DNA from: Nanosyncoccus sp045603565
GTDB lineage: Bacteria; Patescibacteriota; Saccharimonadia; Saccharimonadales; Saccharimonadaceae
Direction of reading: 5' to 3'
DNA length: 64,000 bases
Assembly (NCBI GenBank): GCA_045603565.1
Contig: JAZUML010000007.1
Span: forward strand, 61,132-125,131
Positions 36,888 through 46,626 of this stretch are shown here, piece after piece (the stretch's first letter is position 1; each line of letters opens with the position of its first letter). Position numbers and translations under genes: made by a program. The notes under the pieces are model-generated. The model was not told the origin of the DNA. It ran no database searches and was given only the letters and a program-made list of their open reading frames with translations.

Positions 36888-38035
36888 TTTTGTTCCTTAT
36901 TAATCTCTTTTTCGAGCTTTTCAATTTTTTCTTCTAATTCAATTTGTGTTTTTTCTAAATTTTTAACTAAATTGATTGTATTAATTCTTTGCTTATAGCT
37001 AGGAAAAACATTTCGAACTACCTTAGCAGCGTTTTTCCTAACACTATTTCTCGCTTCGTGTAGAGGTCTAAAAGCAATATAAACATTCGGGTGCTTAATC
37101 GCCAAATCTTTTGCATTGTGACGACCAACACCATCTAATTTTGCATTATCTAAAAACCCTTCCGCCTTGATTCTCTCGTAATCTTTTTTGATCGTCTTTC
37201 CAAACTCCCGTGCAGCCTTACTAGTTAGTCTTTTCATATTCCAAATATAGCTACTAAATCTCATTGCAGTCAGAGTATGACCATATTCCTCCATCAAACC
37301 CTTCTCTTTCAAATATCTTTCTACTTCATCATATTCATCCTTTACAGCATAGATTTTTCCGTCACTCTTCACCGAAGAATTTGGGTTGTCTTGGCGATAA
37401 TGCAAAAACGCATCATTCGTAAAATAAGCTCTTCTTGCATTTGCCCACACTTTAAAATTAAACCCAGAATCTTGATAAGACGCTCCAGGAGTTGGCAAAA
37501 AACTAATACTATTTTTCTTTAAGAATTCATTATTATAAATTGCGCTCCAAATACTCGGTTGTTCATAAAAAACGTGTCTATGTTCTCGTGGATCTATTAC
37601 CTTATCAACTTCTTCCAACAAAAACATGTTGCTTTTTCCGATATCCTTGTGTTTTTCGGTCAAATATTCATAAAAATTACTTTTTACCGCTTCAACATTG
37701 TTCTTTTTAGCTATGTTATATAATGATTCAAAAGCATTTAATTCAATAAAGTCATCAGACTCTACAATACCAATGTATTCACCGGTTGCCTTTTTTAGGC
37801 CCTGATTCATTGAGTCGCCATATCCAGAATTCTTCTTATCGATAATAACTATTCTTTTGTCTTTTTTCGCATATTGTTTAATAATATCTAATGAGTTATC
37901 CGTAGAACCATCATTAATACATATTATTTCGATTTCTTTTAGCGTTTGATTAACCAAACTATCCAAACACTCTGGTAAAAAATCTTGTACATTATAAATC
38001 GGTACCAAAACCGACACCTTCACCTTACTTTTCAT
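36884..38035 (-). CDS. Glycosyltransferase family 2
   Basis: 383 residues. VSVLVPIYNVQDFLPECLDS, IICINDGSTDNSLDII, NSGYGDSMNQGLKKATGEYI and VESDDFIE (metal motif) mark a GT2 enzyme of the type that reads E/D-S-D-D and often handles capsule glycans. The C-terminus is a coiled coil (NLVKNLEKTQIELEEKIEKL). TACAAT lies six bases before the ATG, at the stop of the upstream gene, so this gene may head its own transcript for the following GT2s, glf, DHHW and MBOAT genes. Confidence 0.9.
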   Translation of the reverse strand: MKSKVKVSVLVPIYNVQDFLPECLDSLVNQTLKEIEIICINDGSTDNSLDIIKQYAKKDKRIVIIDKKNSGYGDSMNQGLKKATGEYIGIVESDDFIELNAFESLYNIAKKNNVEAVKSNFYEYLTEKHKDIGKSNMFLLEEVDKVIDPREHRHVFYEQPSIWSAIYNNEFLKKNSISFLPTPGASYQDSGFNFKVWANARRAYFTNDAFLHYRQDNPNSSVKSDGKIYAVKDEYDEVERYLKEKGLMEEYGHTLTAMRFSSYIWNMKRLTSKAAREFGKTIKKDYERIKAEGFLDNAKLDGVGRHNAKDLAIKHPNVYIAFRPLHEARNSVRKNAAKVVRNVFPSYKQRINTINLVKNLEKTQIELEEKIEKLEKEINKEQK

Positions 38036-38039
38036 ACTC

Positions 38040-39551
38040 TTATTGTATCATATCTTTACTGTTTTTCTTCTCTAAAAACACCAAACCCATAGCAATAATA
38101 AATAGAATCGCTACAAACGGAAGACTATATCTATTCATTACCTCCACCATTAGTGACGCAAAGAAAAGTCCAACAAACAAAGTGACCAAAAATAATCCAA
38201 AAGTCCCCTGTCTTTTTATTAATTCTCTTCTCTTTATTGTTATACATAAACAATAAAGACATACCACCAATATACTATAGTAGTATATCAAAATACCATC
38301 CTGCAAAAACTTATAAAACTTATTATTATTTGAAAAATTATACGCATACGGAAAATCATAAATAGAGTTTTTTACATCACCAAACAAAACACCAGTCTTA
38401 TTTATGAAATGACTAATTACCTTGTGCTCCACTACCATGTCTTTATATCTCGCAAGTCCACTCTTTAATATAATCGACTGCGCTTTTTCAATATCACCTT
38501 CCGCTTGCCCTCTCAAGACCGGCCCAAAAAATATGTCTCTATCACCGCTACTCCATTTCCCATGAGACTCGTAATTAGCTCCCACGAAAATACTCCAAGC
38601 GGCACTACTTTTTTCACCCTCATAATACGGGTTTATATGTGCATGAACTATATTCGGCAGCAATCCAGCTCCGAAATACACTACACACATACACACCATA
38701 GCAAGAATCGTATTCTTAAGACACTTCTTGTCTTTTATTATGTTATAAAAACCATACAACAATATCGCTATCAAGAAAACCACAAAAATCGGCCTAAAAG
38801 CATTTCCAAACGCCAATAACACTCCAAGCAAAATAGCCAATAGAACAAACAAAAATGTTTTATCTTTTAATCTAAAACAATAATAAGCAATAGTTATTAC
38901 TAGTATTACAAACATATTTACTAGCACTATCGCGAGTGGCAAACCACAGAAAGCAATTTCCAGAGGGTTAATTGCCCAAAAAGTGGCAGCAAGTAAACCC
39001 TTCTTCTTGTCTTTTTTCCAATTCGAAAACAAGAAATAAATCGCAATACAACTAATCAAATCGAACAATAGATTAGAAACAACTATCGCTATTTGGCTTT
39101 CGCCAAATATTCGCATAAATAAACTTAATGTAACAGTATATGACGACAAATAAGGATACACTGATTCATAATCACCTATCTCTTGATCAAAAACTCCATT
39201 TTCTACAATCTGTTGTGCACCATACCATTGTACACCGGTATCAGATAATGTCAGATCTATCAAGAATCTATCACTAGCAAACAAAAAGCATAGTCGTGCA
39301 ACCACACTTACAACTATTAAACCGAAACATACTATATAAAATAGGCGTTTGTTTTTCTTAAAAAATTGAGCCAGCCTTTTCCTATTCATAAATGCAAAAA
39401 TACCAGCAATCACAAAACCCACCAAAACTAAAACATAATTAAAAGCTAACCCAGAATTAATCAAAACAATAACAATCAAAGATAAAACTATAAAAAACAA
39501 AGCATAGAAAAATACAAAAATATTACTAAAAAACTTGTTAGTCTTTTTCAT
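38040..39551 (-). CDS. Polytopic GT-C-type glycosyltransferase-like membrane protein
   Basis: 503 residues from the ATG at 39551, which follows GGGGGAGAAA; an ATG four codons upstream is also possible. About 11-12 hydrophobic segments and an extracytoplasmic loop after the first pair with DLTLSDTGVQWYGAQQIVEN are the layout of PMT/ArnT-type enzymes, which use a polyprenyl-phosphate sugar outside the membrane. It overlaps the upstream DPM-like gene by 14 bp, which fits: one makes the lipid-linked sugar, the other uses it. No sequence-level family proof is visible. Confidence 0.72.
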   Translation of the reverse strand: MKKTNKFFSNIFVFFYALFFIVLSLIVIVLINSGLAFNYVLVLVGFVIAGIFAFMNRKRLAQFFKKNKRLFYIVCFGLIVVSVVARLCFLFASDRFLIDLTLSDTGVQWYGAQQIVENGVFDQEIGDYESVYPYLSSYTVTLSLFMRIFGESQIAIVVSNLLFDLISCIAIYFLFSNWKKDKKKGLLAATFWAINPLEIAFCGLPLAIVLVNMFVILVITIAYYCFRLKDKTFLFVLLAILLGVLLAFGNAFRPIFVVFLIAILLYGFYNIIKDKKCLKNTILAMVCMCVVYFGAGLLPNIVHAHINPYYEGEKSSAAWSIFVGANYESHGKWSSGDRDIFFGPVLRGQAEGDIEKAQSIILKSGLARYKDMVVEHKVISHFINKTGVLFGDVKNSIYDFPYAYNFSNNNKFYKFLQDGILIYYYSILVVCLYCLCITIKRRELIKRQGTFGLFLVTLFVGLFFASLMVEVMNRYSLPFVAILFIIAMGLVFLEKKNSKDMIQ

Positions 39552-40503
39552 TTTCTCCCCCATTATTGTAAACAGACTCAATAAAGAATCGTGGTCTCCC
39601 CTTAGTTTCAGCATATATTTTACCAATATATTCACCTATCAGACCAACTGAAATCATTTCTAGTCCACCAACGATCCACACCGAACACACTATAAACGTC
39701 CACCCCTCAACCGTGTTACCAAGAAAGTATTGTATTACTGAATACAATAAAACAATAATACTAATAATAAAAACTATCATCCCTAACCCAAGTATCATCC
39801 TGAGCGGCTTTATACTGAATGAGGTAATCCCATCCCAAGCAAAACTCAACATTTTCTTCAAGGGGTATTTGCTCTCTCCTGCAAACCTCTCTTTACGTGA
39901 GTATTCAACCGTCGTCCATTTCAAACCAATTAGCGGTACAATCCCCCTTAAGAAAAGATTTACTTCCTTATATTCAGAAAGTTGATCTAACGCCCTTTTA
40001 CTCATCAATCTATAGTCAGCAGAATTATAAACCACTTCAGCATCCATCATTTTCATAATTTTATAAAATGATTGTGCCGTAAAACGTTTAAAGAAAGTAT
40101 CTTTTTTACGATCCTTCCTTACCCCATAAACAATTTCGAACCCGTCATCAAACTTCTCTATCATTTTATCTATCGCATTAATATCATCTTGTAAATCTGC
40201 ATCCAACGATATTACAGCATCCGCATACTCCTTAGCGTACATCAATCCAGCCAATAATGCATTTTGATGACCACGATTATGAGCTAATTTCAAACCAATA
40301 ATATGTTTAGATTTCTTACTAGTTATCTTTTCCCATGTTTTATCTTTTGATCCATCATCAACAAAAACAACTCTACTCTCTTTTTTGATTTTCTTCTTTG
40401 AAATCAAATTAGATAGCTTTTCGATTAATCGCTTTGATGTCTCATCGATACATTTTTCCTCATTAAAACAAGGTACAACAACAAACACTATTGGACAACT
40501 CAT
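39538..40503 (-). CDS. GtrB/DPM-like polyprenyl-phosphate glycosyltransferase (GT2 with two TM helices)
   Basis: 321 residues. PIVFVVVPCFNEEKCIDETS, VVFVDDGSKDKTWEKI, LAHNRGHQNALLAGLMYAKE and SLDADLQDD (metal motif) precede two C-terminal membrane segments (RMILGLGMIVFIISIIVLLY and FIVCSVWIVGGLEMISVGLI), followed by GEYIGKIYAETKGRPRF, all typical of bactoprenol glucosyltransferases. It loads a sugar on polyprenyl phosphate for later use outside. A TATAAT box lies 9 nt before the ATG in the 31-bp gap to the upstream gene. Confidence 0.93.
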   Translation of the reverse strand: MSCPIVFVVVPCFNEEKCIDETSKRLIEKLSNLISKKKIKKESRVVFVDDGSKDKTWEKITSKKSKHIIGLKLAHNRGHQNALLAGLMYAKEYADAVISLDADLQDDINAIDKMIEKFDDGFEIVYGVRKDRKKDTFFKRFTAQSFYKIMKMMDAEVVYNSADYRLMSKRALDQLSEYKEVNLFLRGIVPLIGLKWTTVEYSRKERFAGESKYPLKKMLSFAWDGITSFSIKPLRMILGLGMIVFIISIIVLLYSVIQYFLGNTVEGWTFIVCSVWIVGGLEMISVGLIGEYIGKIYAETKGRPRFFIESVYNNGGENEKD

Positions 40504-40534
40504 AACCCTTTCATTATATCATCAAATATATTAT

Positions 40535-42742
40535 TTAACTATTTTTATAGATTACCCACTGTTGGTTGATGCCACCATGTTTCGGAAAGATAATAATCTT
40601 AGCCCCCGAAAAGATATCACCACCCTGGACATCAAGAGATTTATTCGAGCAAGCCGAATAAATCGTGTAATACCCTAAGTCAGATCTATTAATGCCCCAC
40701 TTTTGATTACAATTACCATTAAATTCCCAGAAAATCACTGCTGCACTATTCTCCGTCGAAGCACCTTGTACATCTAAGTACAGTTTAGTGTCTGGATTAT
40801 AAATATAATAGTATTCCGACTCGTCAACTCTCTCCAGAGTCAAAATACTATCTTTATCTTTATTTCCATAATTACCAATAATCGCATTATCATAATCCAA
40901 ATAATTATTCTTATAATTATTTAATCCAAGCGCATAATAGTTCTGTTTAATTTTAATTTGATAGTTTCCTTCGAAATTCACTTCCTTATTAACTTTTTCA
41001 AAATTCCATTTTTGATTTACGCCATTTGTTCTCGGAAAGATAATAATACTTTGTCGAAGTTCAGCCTTTCCACCTGATACATCGATGTTTTTCCCGCTAC
41101 ACGCAGAAATGATTTCATAACTAGTGCCATTCTTTTTTATCATCCATTGTTGGTTACAACCATTATTTTTGGGCCACGCAATTATTTTTGTACTATTAGC
41201 AGTAGAAGCACCTTGCACATCTAATGACAATCCAGAAATATGATTAATTATTTGGTAATATCCAGTGTCGCTATTATACTTAACATCGAATATTTGGTTT
41301 TCTATATTTTCATTCAAGCCTTTCTTATACCATAAACCAGTATCACCAGAACTTGTATATTTACTAACCTCACCTGAAATATCAAGCACGTAATTTTGTG
41401 ACATAGCCGTATTAATATAATATAAACCATCTTCTAGTGAACGCGTCTCTTCACTGATTTCAAAGAACTTCCATTTGCCAATATTTGAATTATTCGCCGA
41501 AACTACCGAAACATTATCCTCCGTACCTAAATTAACCATCCTATTGTCACAAGCGGACATTATTTTATAAAACCCTTGGTTATCTCTTTCGAGTAACCAC
41601 TTTTGATTACAACCATTGCTTTTTTCCGTAATTACAACTTTATCATCGTTTACCTCCAAGTATAATCCGGTAAATTGATTATAAATTCTATAAAACCCAG
41701 TAGAGTATTCATATCGTACTTCAAATGTCTGGTTTTCAATGGTTGAATTAAAACTCTTTTTATAAAACGGAATAATATTTCCAGAACTCATACCTTCATA
41801 AACCCCACCCTGAACATCTAGTGCTATTACTGAATTATCTTTTGATGTGATTTGATAAGATCCATCCGGAATAGTACTGTCATTTATTTTCGTCGTCGTT
41901 ATTCCACCAAACCAATCCTGAAAGAAACTATAAAAATTCATATTTCCGTATGCATTACAACCGTCATTCCACCCACCTAAAGTCGCACCATTAGGCTGGT
42001 AAGGTGTATAACGATATAAGGCGGATGTTGCTAAATTACGAATATTCACTATCGACCCACCACACGAAGCGGAAGGATTATATTGTATATAATTATTACC
42101 GAGTGGATAATTTGTCCATCCACCATCCAAAACAGTCCTAAATAATGCCGCCGCATTACGTATTTGATTTTTTAAACCATAATACTTTGACGAACAAGCC
42201 GCTGTATCCGGGCAGCCATAACCAGTCGCCGATCTATATTGTTGACTATGCGGAAAAGTATCCCTTACTAAACTCTGTTCTTTTTCTAACAGAACTAACA
42301 AAACTTGTGGATTAATTCGATAATCTTGCGCAGCCTGATAAATAATATGAGCCGCTGTTCCACCATCAAACACTTCATCCGCCATACATACAAAATGTCC
42401 ATTAGCTATATGCCAAGTTCTAGGTGGCGACGTCTCCGAAAAATAATTAACCTTATCTCCTGCAGTATATCTACTTAAATTCCTATCATTACATGAATTT
42501 TTAGAATACAAAAACGATTGAATTTGCGACTCATTCATCGTATTATAATTGCTCATCTGATAATCAGATATAATATAACCTGGATCAAAACTTGCTAAGT
42601 TTGCCGCGTCGACTTCTTCTGCTTGGTTTTTAAAAGAATGTGTCAAAAAAGTAAACAAAAATACCGCTACAAAAACCACGCCCACAAGATACCAAACTCT
42701 TTTATCTCGTCTACGAACTTGATTCTTTTCTACTACTATCAT
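40535..42742 (-). CDS. Membrane-anchored protein with lytic-type N-domain and ricin-B lectin repeats
   Basis: 735 residues. A basic start and one membrane segment (about 17-35) anchor it. Residues ~50-265 hold a Cys-rich domain (LLVLLEKEQSLVRDTFPHSQ, TGYGCPDTAACSSKYYGLKN, AAALFRTVLDGGW) similar in layout to secreted peptidoglycan-lytic or transglycosylase-like domains. From ~285 onward come about three ricin-type beta-trefoil lectin domains with repeated GCNQKWLLERD, GCNQQWMIKKN, GVNQKWNF, SLDVQGGDIFSGAKI units. Ricin repeats bind galactose-type sugars. It fits a host-surface or self-glycan binding hydrolase. The catalytic assignment is tentative; the lectin call is firm. Confidence 0.82.
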   Translation of the reverse strand: MIVVEKNQVRRRDKRVWYLVGVVFVAVFLFTFLTHSFKNQAEEVDAANLASFDPGYIISDYQMSNYNTMNESQIQSFLYSKNSCNDRNLSRYTAGDKVNYFSETSPPRTWHIANGHFVCMADEVFDGGTAAHIIYQAAQDYRINPQVLLVLLEKEQSLVRDTFPHSQQYRSATGYGCPDTAACSSKYYGLKNQIRNAAALFRTVLDGGWTNYPLGNNYIQYNPSASCGGSIVNIRNLATSALYRYTPYQPNGATLGGWNDGCNAYGNMNFYSFFQDWFGGITTTKINDSTIPDGSYQITSKDNSVIALDVQGGVYEGMSSGNIIPFYKKSFNSTIENQTFEVRYEYSTGFYRIYNQFTGLYLEVNDDKVVITEKSNGCNQKWLLERDNQGFYKIMSACDNRMVNLGTEDNVSVVSANNSNIGKWKFFEISEETRSLEDGLYYINTAMSQNYVLDISGEVSKYTSSGDTGLWYKKGLNENIENQIFDVKYNSDTGYYQIINHISGLSLDVQGASTANSTKIIAWPKNNGCNQQWMIKKNGTSYEIISACSGKNIDVSGGKAELRQSIIIFPRTNGVNQKWNFEKVNKEVNFEGNYQIKIKQNYYALGLNNYKNNYLDYDNAIIGNYGNKDKDSILTLERVDESEYYYIYNPDTKLYLDVQGASTENSAAVIFWEFNGNCNQKWGINRSDLGYYTIYSACSNKSLDVQGGDIFSGAKIIIFPKHGGINQQWVIYKNS

Positions 42743-43281
42743 ATATTCAAACTTCCTTCTATAGTCCCATTCTTATCGTTTGTTTCTATTTTTATTAATA
42801 CTTTGTATGCACCACTACTAAGCGCAGATGCCGACAAATCAAAACCCTCACAAGTCGACGTCGTAGCCGAACCCATAATATTGGCTGTGTTTTCATAAAC
42901 CACCTCACTACCATTCAGAATATTTAACGTACACCTTCCCTCTTCTAAGTATTGATCAATATTAACACGGATCATTATTTTACCATCAACTACGCCAGCA
43001 TATGTTATTACACCAGACAATTCACTAGCCTTATTTGGGTTTTCCCCTTCATATTGTTTAACTTTTTGGCCGTCTTCTTCATTCCCCTCATTAATAGTAG
43101 CCTCTTCGCTCTTTTTTTCTTCTTTTATCTGCTCAGACGTCTCTGTTTTAATATCATTATCTTGCTTTTTATTATTAAAATAATTATCCCAAACAAAATA
43201 ACAAACCACACCAGCTGCGATTAAGAGTGCCAAAATTATCAACCAAGAAATCCATTTTTTACTACGTTTTCGCCTAGGCAT
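42739..43281 (-). CDS. Hypothetical membrane-anchored protein
   Basis: 180 residues. A basic start (MPRRKRSKK), one membrane segment (residues ~13-30, WLIILALLIAAGVVCYFVW), an acidic/Lys linker (~35-75) and a small beta-type outer domain (GVITYAGVVDGKIMIRVNID, VLIKIETNDKNGTIEGSLNI) with two cysteines. It overlaps the lectin gene by 4 bp and so probably works with it. GGAGAAAA precedes the ATG. No family recognised. Confidence 0.75.
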   Translation of the reverse strand: MPRRKRSKKWISWLIILALLIAAGVVCYFVWDNYFNNKKQDNDIKTETSEQIKEEKKSEEATINEGNEEDGQKVKQYEGENPNKASELSGVITYAGVVDGKIMIRVNIDQYLEEGRCTLNILNGSEVVYENTANIMGSATTSTCEGFDLSASALSSGAYKVLIKIETNDKNGTIEGSLNI

Positions 43282-43345
43282 AACTATTTTCTCCTAATTT
43301 AATTTTATCATTTTTTTATCTTATGTAAAGATAACAATTCTATGC

Positions 43346-43351
43346 TATAAT
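43346..43351 (+). promoter_or_regulatory. Extended -10 box, leaderless start
   Basis: TGCTATAAT ends six bases before the ATG at 43358. Confidence 0.6.
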
Positions 43352-43357
43352 AGCTTA

Positions 43358-45022
43358 ATGAAAAAAGATGTATCACATCTAAAAAATATCTTACCCGCCA
43401 TTATATTATCATTAGTTATTAGTTTTATGTTTCTGATTTTTGAGCCTATTTCACTCTACGCTAACAACACTGATGATTTCTGGTTCGACCTATACGATAT
43501 GTTACCGTTGCTATTTTCTGCCTTCTTTATATTCGCTTCAATATCTTTTCTTGTTTTAACCGCCTGTTACCTCATAGCGATAAAACTATTTAAGAAGGTT
43601 AACATCTACTATATTATTATTTCCTTTATCTTTTGCGTATTTATTATCACGTACATACAAGGTAACTTCCTTGCCGGCTCTCTTCCTGGTATTAATGGAG
43701 AATTATTTAATTGGAGAAACTACATTCCTGAAACAATCATCTCAATCGCTTTATGGTTCGTAATATTCATCGCCGCATTCCTTATCATTAAAAAAATCAA
43801 ACTAAAAAAATTTGTTTCTTATGTTGCGCCAGTTACTGGAGCAATCTTCGCAATGCTTTTAATATCTCTTATTTCCTCCCTACTCACTACGGAAGCTCTA
43901 GAAGATAAATACACCGTTAAAGCAACCTTTGATCATTATAATCAAGTATCTAAAGATCGAAACTTCTTCATCTTTCTTGTAGACGCCGTCGATTCTAGAT
44001 CATTTGATAATCTACTAAAAGATAACCCGGATTACCAAGACACTTTCAAAGATTTTACATATTATCAAGATACTGTATCTTATTACCCATATACAAGAGA
44101 TGCAATTCCTTATATTTTTTCACAAATTCCTAACCATAACGAAACTAGTTTCAGTAAATATTCAAAATCAGCTTTTAGTAATTCAAAAATAATTAACACT
44201 TTAAATGATGCTGACTACAATATTAATTTATATGATTCTGATATAATTATTGATCGAGATACTGCCTCAATCGCACAGAATATGTCAAACCAAACCACAA
44301 TTAATCGTGATAATTTTTATTCCGAAATTACCAGGTATAATTTATATAAATACCTCCCCTATATTCTAAAAGGAAGAACCCATATCGAAATGCTTAATTT
44401 TTGGATATCTGATTTAGCAGAAGGAAAAACAGATTATGAATGGTGGGATCAGGTTAATTACAAGATATATAACAACGAAAAACTAGAATTAATCGATAAA
44501 AAAGTGTTTCAATTCATTCATATAGAAGGAGCTCATATCTGGTTTAATCTCGATGAAAACGTAAACTTAATAGACCACAAAACTGGCACTTATTCCCAAA
44601 AACAAGCAGCCACCTTTAAAATCATCAAAGCATATCTAGATAGACTCAAATCAGCTGGTGCCTACGATAATGCATCTATAGTTATTATGGCCGATCATGG
44701 CTACAAAGATGGAGTATGGGAATATGATTATATTAATAATAGGTTTAATCCTATTTTATACATCAAGGGTGTAGATGAAACTCATTCCAAAATGCACCGC
44801 TCAGACAAACCTATCTCATTCGAAGATTTAGGAGATGCCTTTCAAAATCTTTATGAAGGAAAACCTAGCACAGAATTATTTAGTAATATCGAATCACCTA
44901 GAGATCGTACGATTATTTACTACGTCTGGAATAAAGAAAACCATATGGTAGAAGAAGTTCAGACTGGCAAAGCTTGGGACGAAACCACTATCAAAGAAAC
45001 TGGAAACGTTTTTGATCGATAA
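43358..45022 (+). CDS. LtaS/MdoB-type phosphoglycerol transferase-like (sulfatase fold) membrane protein
   Basis: 554 residues. Five hydrophobic segments in the first ~180 residues precede an extracytoplasmic alkaline-phosphatase-superfamily domain: RNFFIFLVDAVDSRSFDNLL, YYPYTRDAIPYIFSQIPN (Thr in the nucleophile position), FQFIHIEGAHIWFNLDEN and SIVIMADHGYKDGVWEYDYI (DHG metal motif). LtaS-like enzymes polymerise or attach glycerol-phosphate from phosphatidylglycerol outside the cell. LtaS versus phosphoethanolamine transferase cannot be settled by eye. It converges with the CotH-like gene, overlapping 32 bp. Confidence 0.8.
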   Translation: MKKDVSHLKNILPAIILSLVISFMFLIFEPISLYANNTDDFWFDLYDMLPLLFSAFFIFASISFLVLTACYLIAIKLFKKVNIYYIIISFIFCVFIITYIQGNFLAGSLPGINGELFNWRNYIPETIISIALWFVIFIAAFLIIKKIKLKKFVSYVAPVTGAIFAMLLISLISSLLTTEALEDKYTVKATFDHYNQVSKDRNFFIFLVDAVDSRSFDNLLKDNPDYQDTFKDFTYYQDTVSYYPYTRDAIPYIFSQIPNHNETSFSKYSKSAFSNSKIINTLNDADYNINLYDSDIIIDRDTASIAQNMSNQTTINRDNFYSEITRYNLYKYLPYILKGRTHIEMLNFWISDLAEGKTDYEWWDQVNYKIYNNEKLELIDKKVFQFIHIEGAHIWFNLDENVNLIDHKTGTYSQKQAATFKIIKAYLDRLKSAGAYDNASIVIMADHGYKDGVWEYDYINNRFNPILYIKGVDETHSKMHRSDKPISFEDLGDAFQNLYEGKPSTELFSNIESPRDRTIIYYVWNKENHMVEEVQTGKAWDETTIKETGNVFDR

Positions 45023-46268
45023 AATCATTCGTTTCACTATTATACTCTTTTTCTAAATAATTATATCTTTTTTCTACCCAGTCCAATAACTCCTCATAAT
45101 AAATCTCAAAACCCTCTATTTCCCACTTCTCATTATTAATGAGAATATCATCTTTTACTCTTTTTACTCTTTCTTCTATCTTATTCATTAATATATTTCT
45201 ATTATTAATCATTTTCTGGTTAAATAAATCTTTTACTTTTTCTTTAAAACCAGGCATATTTATTAAGTATCTTATCATCCTGGAACTGATATTTTTATCA
45301 CTTCCAACAGGAGAAAGAAATTCATCATCTGTTCTCCAAACCCATTCCTTGTTCCCGAATGCAAAATCAAAATCCCAAACTGGACCAGCGCAGATTTTAC
45401 CATCATCATTTCTATATAAATAAAAGCTTGAAGAATAAGCATCGGGATTATTTGCAAAATCATTTATTAAATAGTATTTTGCAAACGAATCTATATCTAT
45501 TATTTTATCAACCTTAACGTAATCCTTTTTTTCTAATGCTTTTTCAAATTCTTTATAATCCTTTAAAAACAAATCAATAATTTCATTTTTATTATCATTA
45601 TCAACAGAAACTAAATCCTTTAACACTAAATAATCTCCAAAATAACTTTCATGTATTATTTCGTCCTCACTATGTATATTATCTAGTTCAAAAATTACAC
45701 CTTCATCACTTTTTATATCCACCGAATTTTTATCAATTTCAATTTTATGTAATAAATAATACAACCCTTCATATTCACCATCAAAATATAAATTGACAAA
45801 TTCACCCCTATTACTGTATTCTTCACCAACCATTTCCGCTATAGTAAACGCAATATCACTTCTCATAGAAGTAGGATCAATATAATTTGAGATTAATACC
45901 CATTTTCTTGCCTTCCCCATCCCGAGTAAGTCAGTTTTATCCTTGAACTTTATTTGATACGACCTTTTATCATAACTCCAAGTCGTATTTCCTCTCCCCT
46001 CAATTTGTAAATTACTATATGAAACAGTTTGATTATTATTAGATAAAACTAATTCATTATCTTCGTATTTTGTTTCTTTTGAACCCGCTTTTATATCCTC
46101 TAAAAACACATCTTTTAATCGTATATCAATAGTAGCTATTTCTCTATTTAAGTTATTATAAAAAAATTTGTTTTGTATATTATAAAAAAGTATTATCCCT
46201 AAAATTGTTATACAAATTAATGATATACTCACTGAGATTTTCCACCAGCCATCCTTCTTTTTACTCAT
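44991..46268 (-). CDS. CotH kinase family protein
   Basis: 425 residues. One N-terminal membrane segment (about 9-28), then a beta-rich part and the CotH domain: NLQIEGRGNTTWSYDKRSYQ, IKFKDKTDLLGMGKARKWVL, DPTSMRSDIAFTIAEMVGEE, GEYEGLYYLLHKIEIDKNSV and AGPVWDFDFAFGN. CotH is an atypical secreted protein kinase known from Bacillus spore coats and from fungi. Here it would face outward and may phosphorylate surface proteins. The DxD-like WDFDFAFGN supplies a metal site. Confidence 0.88.
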   Translation of the reverse strand: MSKKKDGWWKISVSISLICITILGIILFYNIQNKFFYNNLNREIATIDIRLKDVFLEDIKAGSKETKYEDNELVLSNNNQTVSYSNLQIEGRGNTTWSYDKRSYQIKFKDKTDLLGMGKARKWVLISNYIDPTSMRSDIAFTIAEMVGEEYSNRGEFVNLYFDGEYEGLYYLLHKIEIDKNSVDIKSDEGVIFELDNIHSEDEIIHESYFGDYLVLKDLVSVDNDNKNEIIDLFLKDYKEFEKALEKKDYVKVDKIIDIDSFAKYYLINDFANNPDAYSSSFYLYRNDDGKICAGPVWDFDFAFGNKEWVWRTDDEFLSPVGSDKNISSRMIRYLINMPGFKEKVKDLFNQKMINNRNILMNKIEERVKRVKDDILINNEKWEIEGFEIYYEELLDWVEKRYNYLEKEYNSETNDFIDQKRFQFL

Positions 46269-46271
46269 AAA

Positions 46272-46610
46272 TTATTGTTCCAGTTCTAAATCTAACTCCA
46301 AAATATCTGCTGCTTTTTCTAGAAGCTTTTTTTCTTCTTCCGTACAAGTCATCATTTTAATCTTAAATAACTCTACCGTCTCTTCGTGTTTATAATCAAG
46401 TATTTCCAAAGATCTCGCCGCACCTGGCACTTTCCTCAACACTCCTTTAGATACTATATTATCAATATGCTCCGCCACCGCCGAAACCGAAGAAAGCCCA
46501 AGTCCCGACATTATCTCACGGTAAGATGGAGAATATCCATTCTCCTCATTAAACTCCTCCAAAAAATCTAATACCGCTAATTGTTTTTTTGTTAATTTAT
46601 GAGCCTTCAT
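46272..46610 (-). CDS. LexA-like winged helix protein without the peptidase domain
   Basis: 112 residues. KLTKKQLAVLDFLEEFNEEN, GYSPSYREIMSGLGLSSVSA and AEHIDNIVSKGVLRKVPGAA match the LexA N-terminal DNA-binding domain, and ARSLEIL follows as in LexA. The S24 self-cleaving domain (Ala-Gly site, Ser/Lys dyad) is absent; an Asp/Glu-rich helical tail replaces it. It cannot respond to RecA by self-cleavage. TATAAT lies six bases before the ATG and overlaps the promoter of the divergent LCP gene, so it may repress both. Confidence 0.85.
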   Translation of the reverse strand: MKAHKLTKKQLAVLDFLEEFNEENGYSPSYREIMSGLGLSSVSAVAEHIDNIVSKGVLRKVPGAARSLEILDYKHEETVELFKIKMMTCTEEEKKLLEKAADILELDLELEQ

Positions 46611-46626
46611 GGTATAATTATAAACA
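46611..46626. promoter_or_regulatory. 16-bp divergent promoter with overlapping -10 boxes
   Basis: TATAAT on the plus strand (46613-46618) lies 8 nt before the LCP gene's ATG; TATAAT on the minus strand (46622-46617) lies 6 nt before the lexA-like ATG. They share two base pairs, and the whole intergenic space is 16 bp, so initiation must be mutually exclusive and leaders near zero. Confidence 0.75.
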
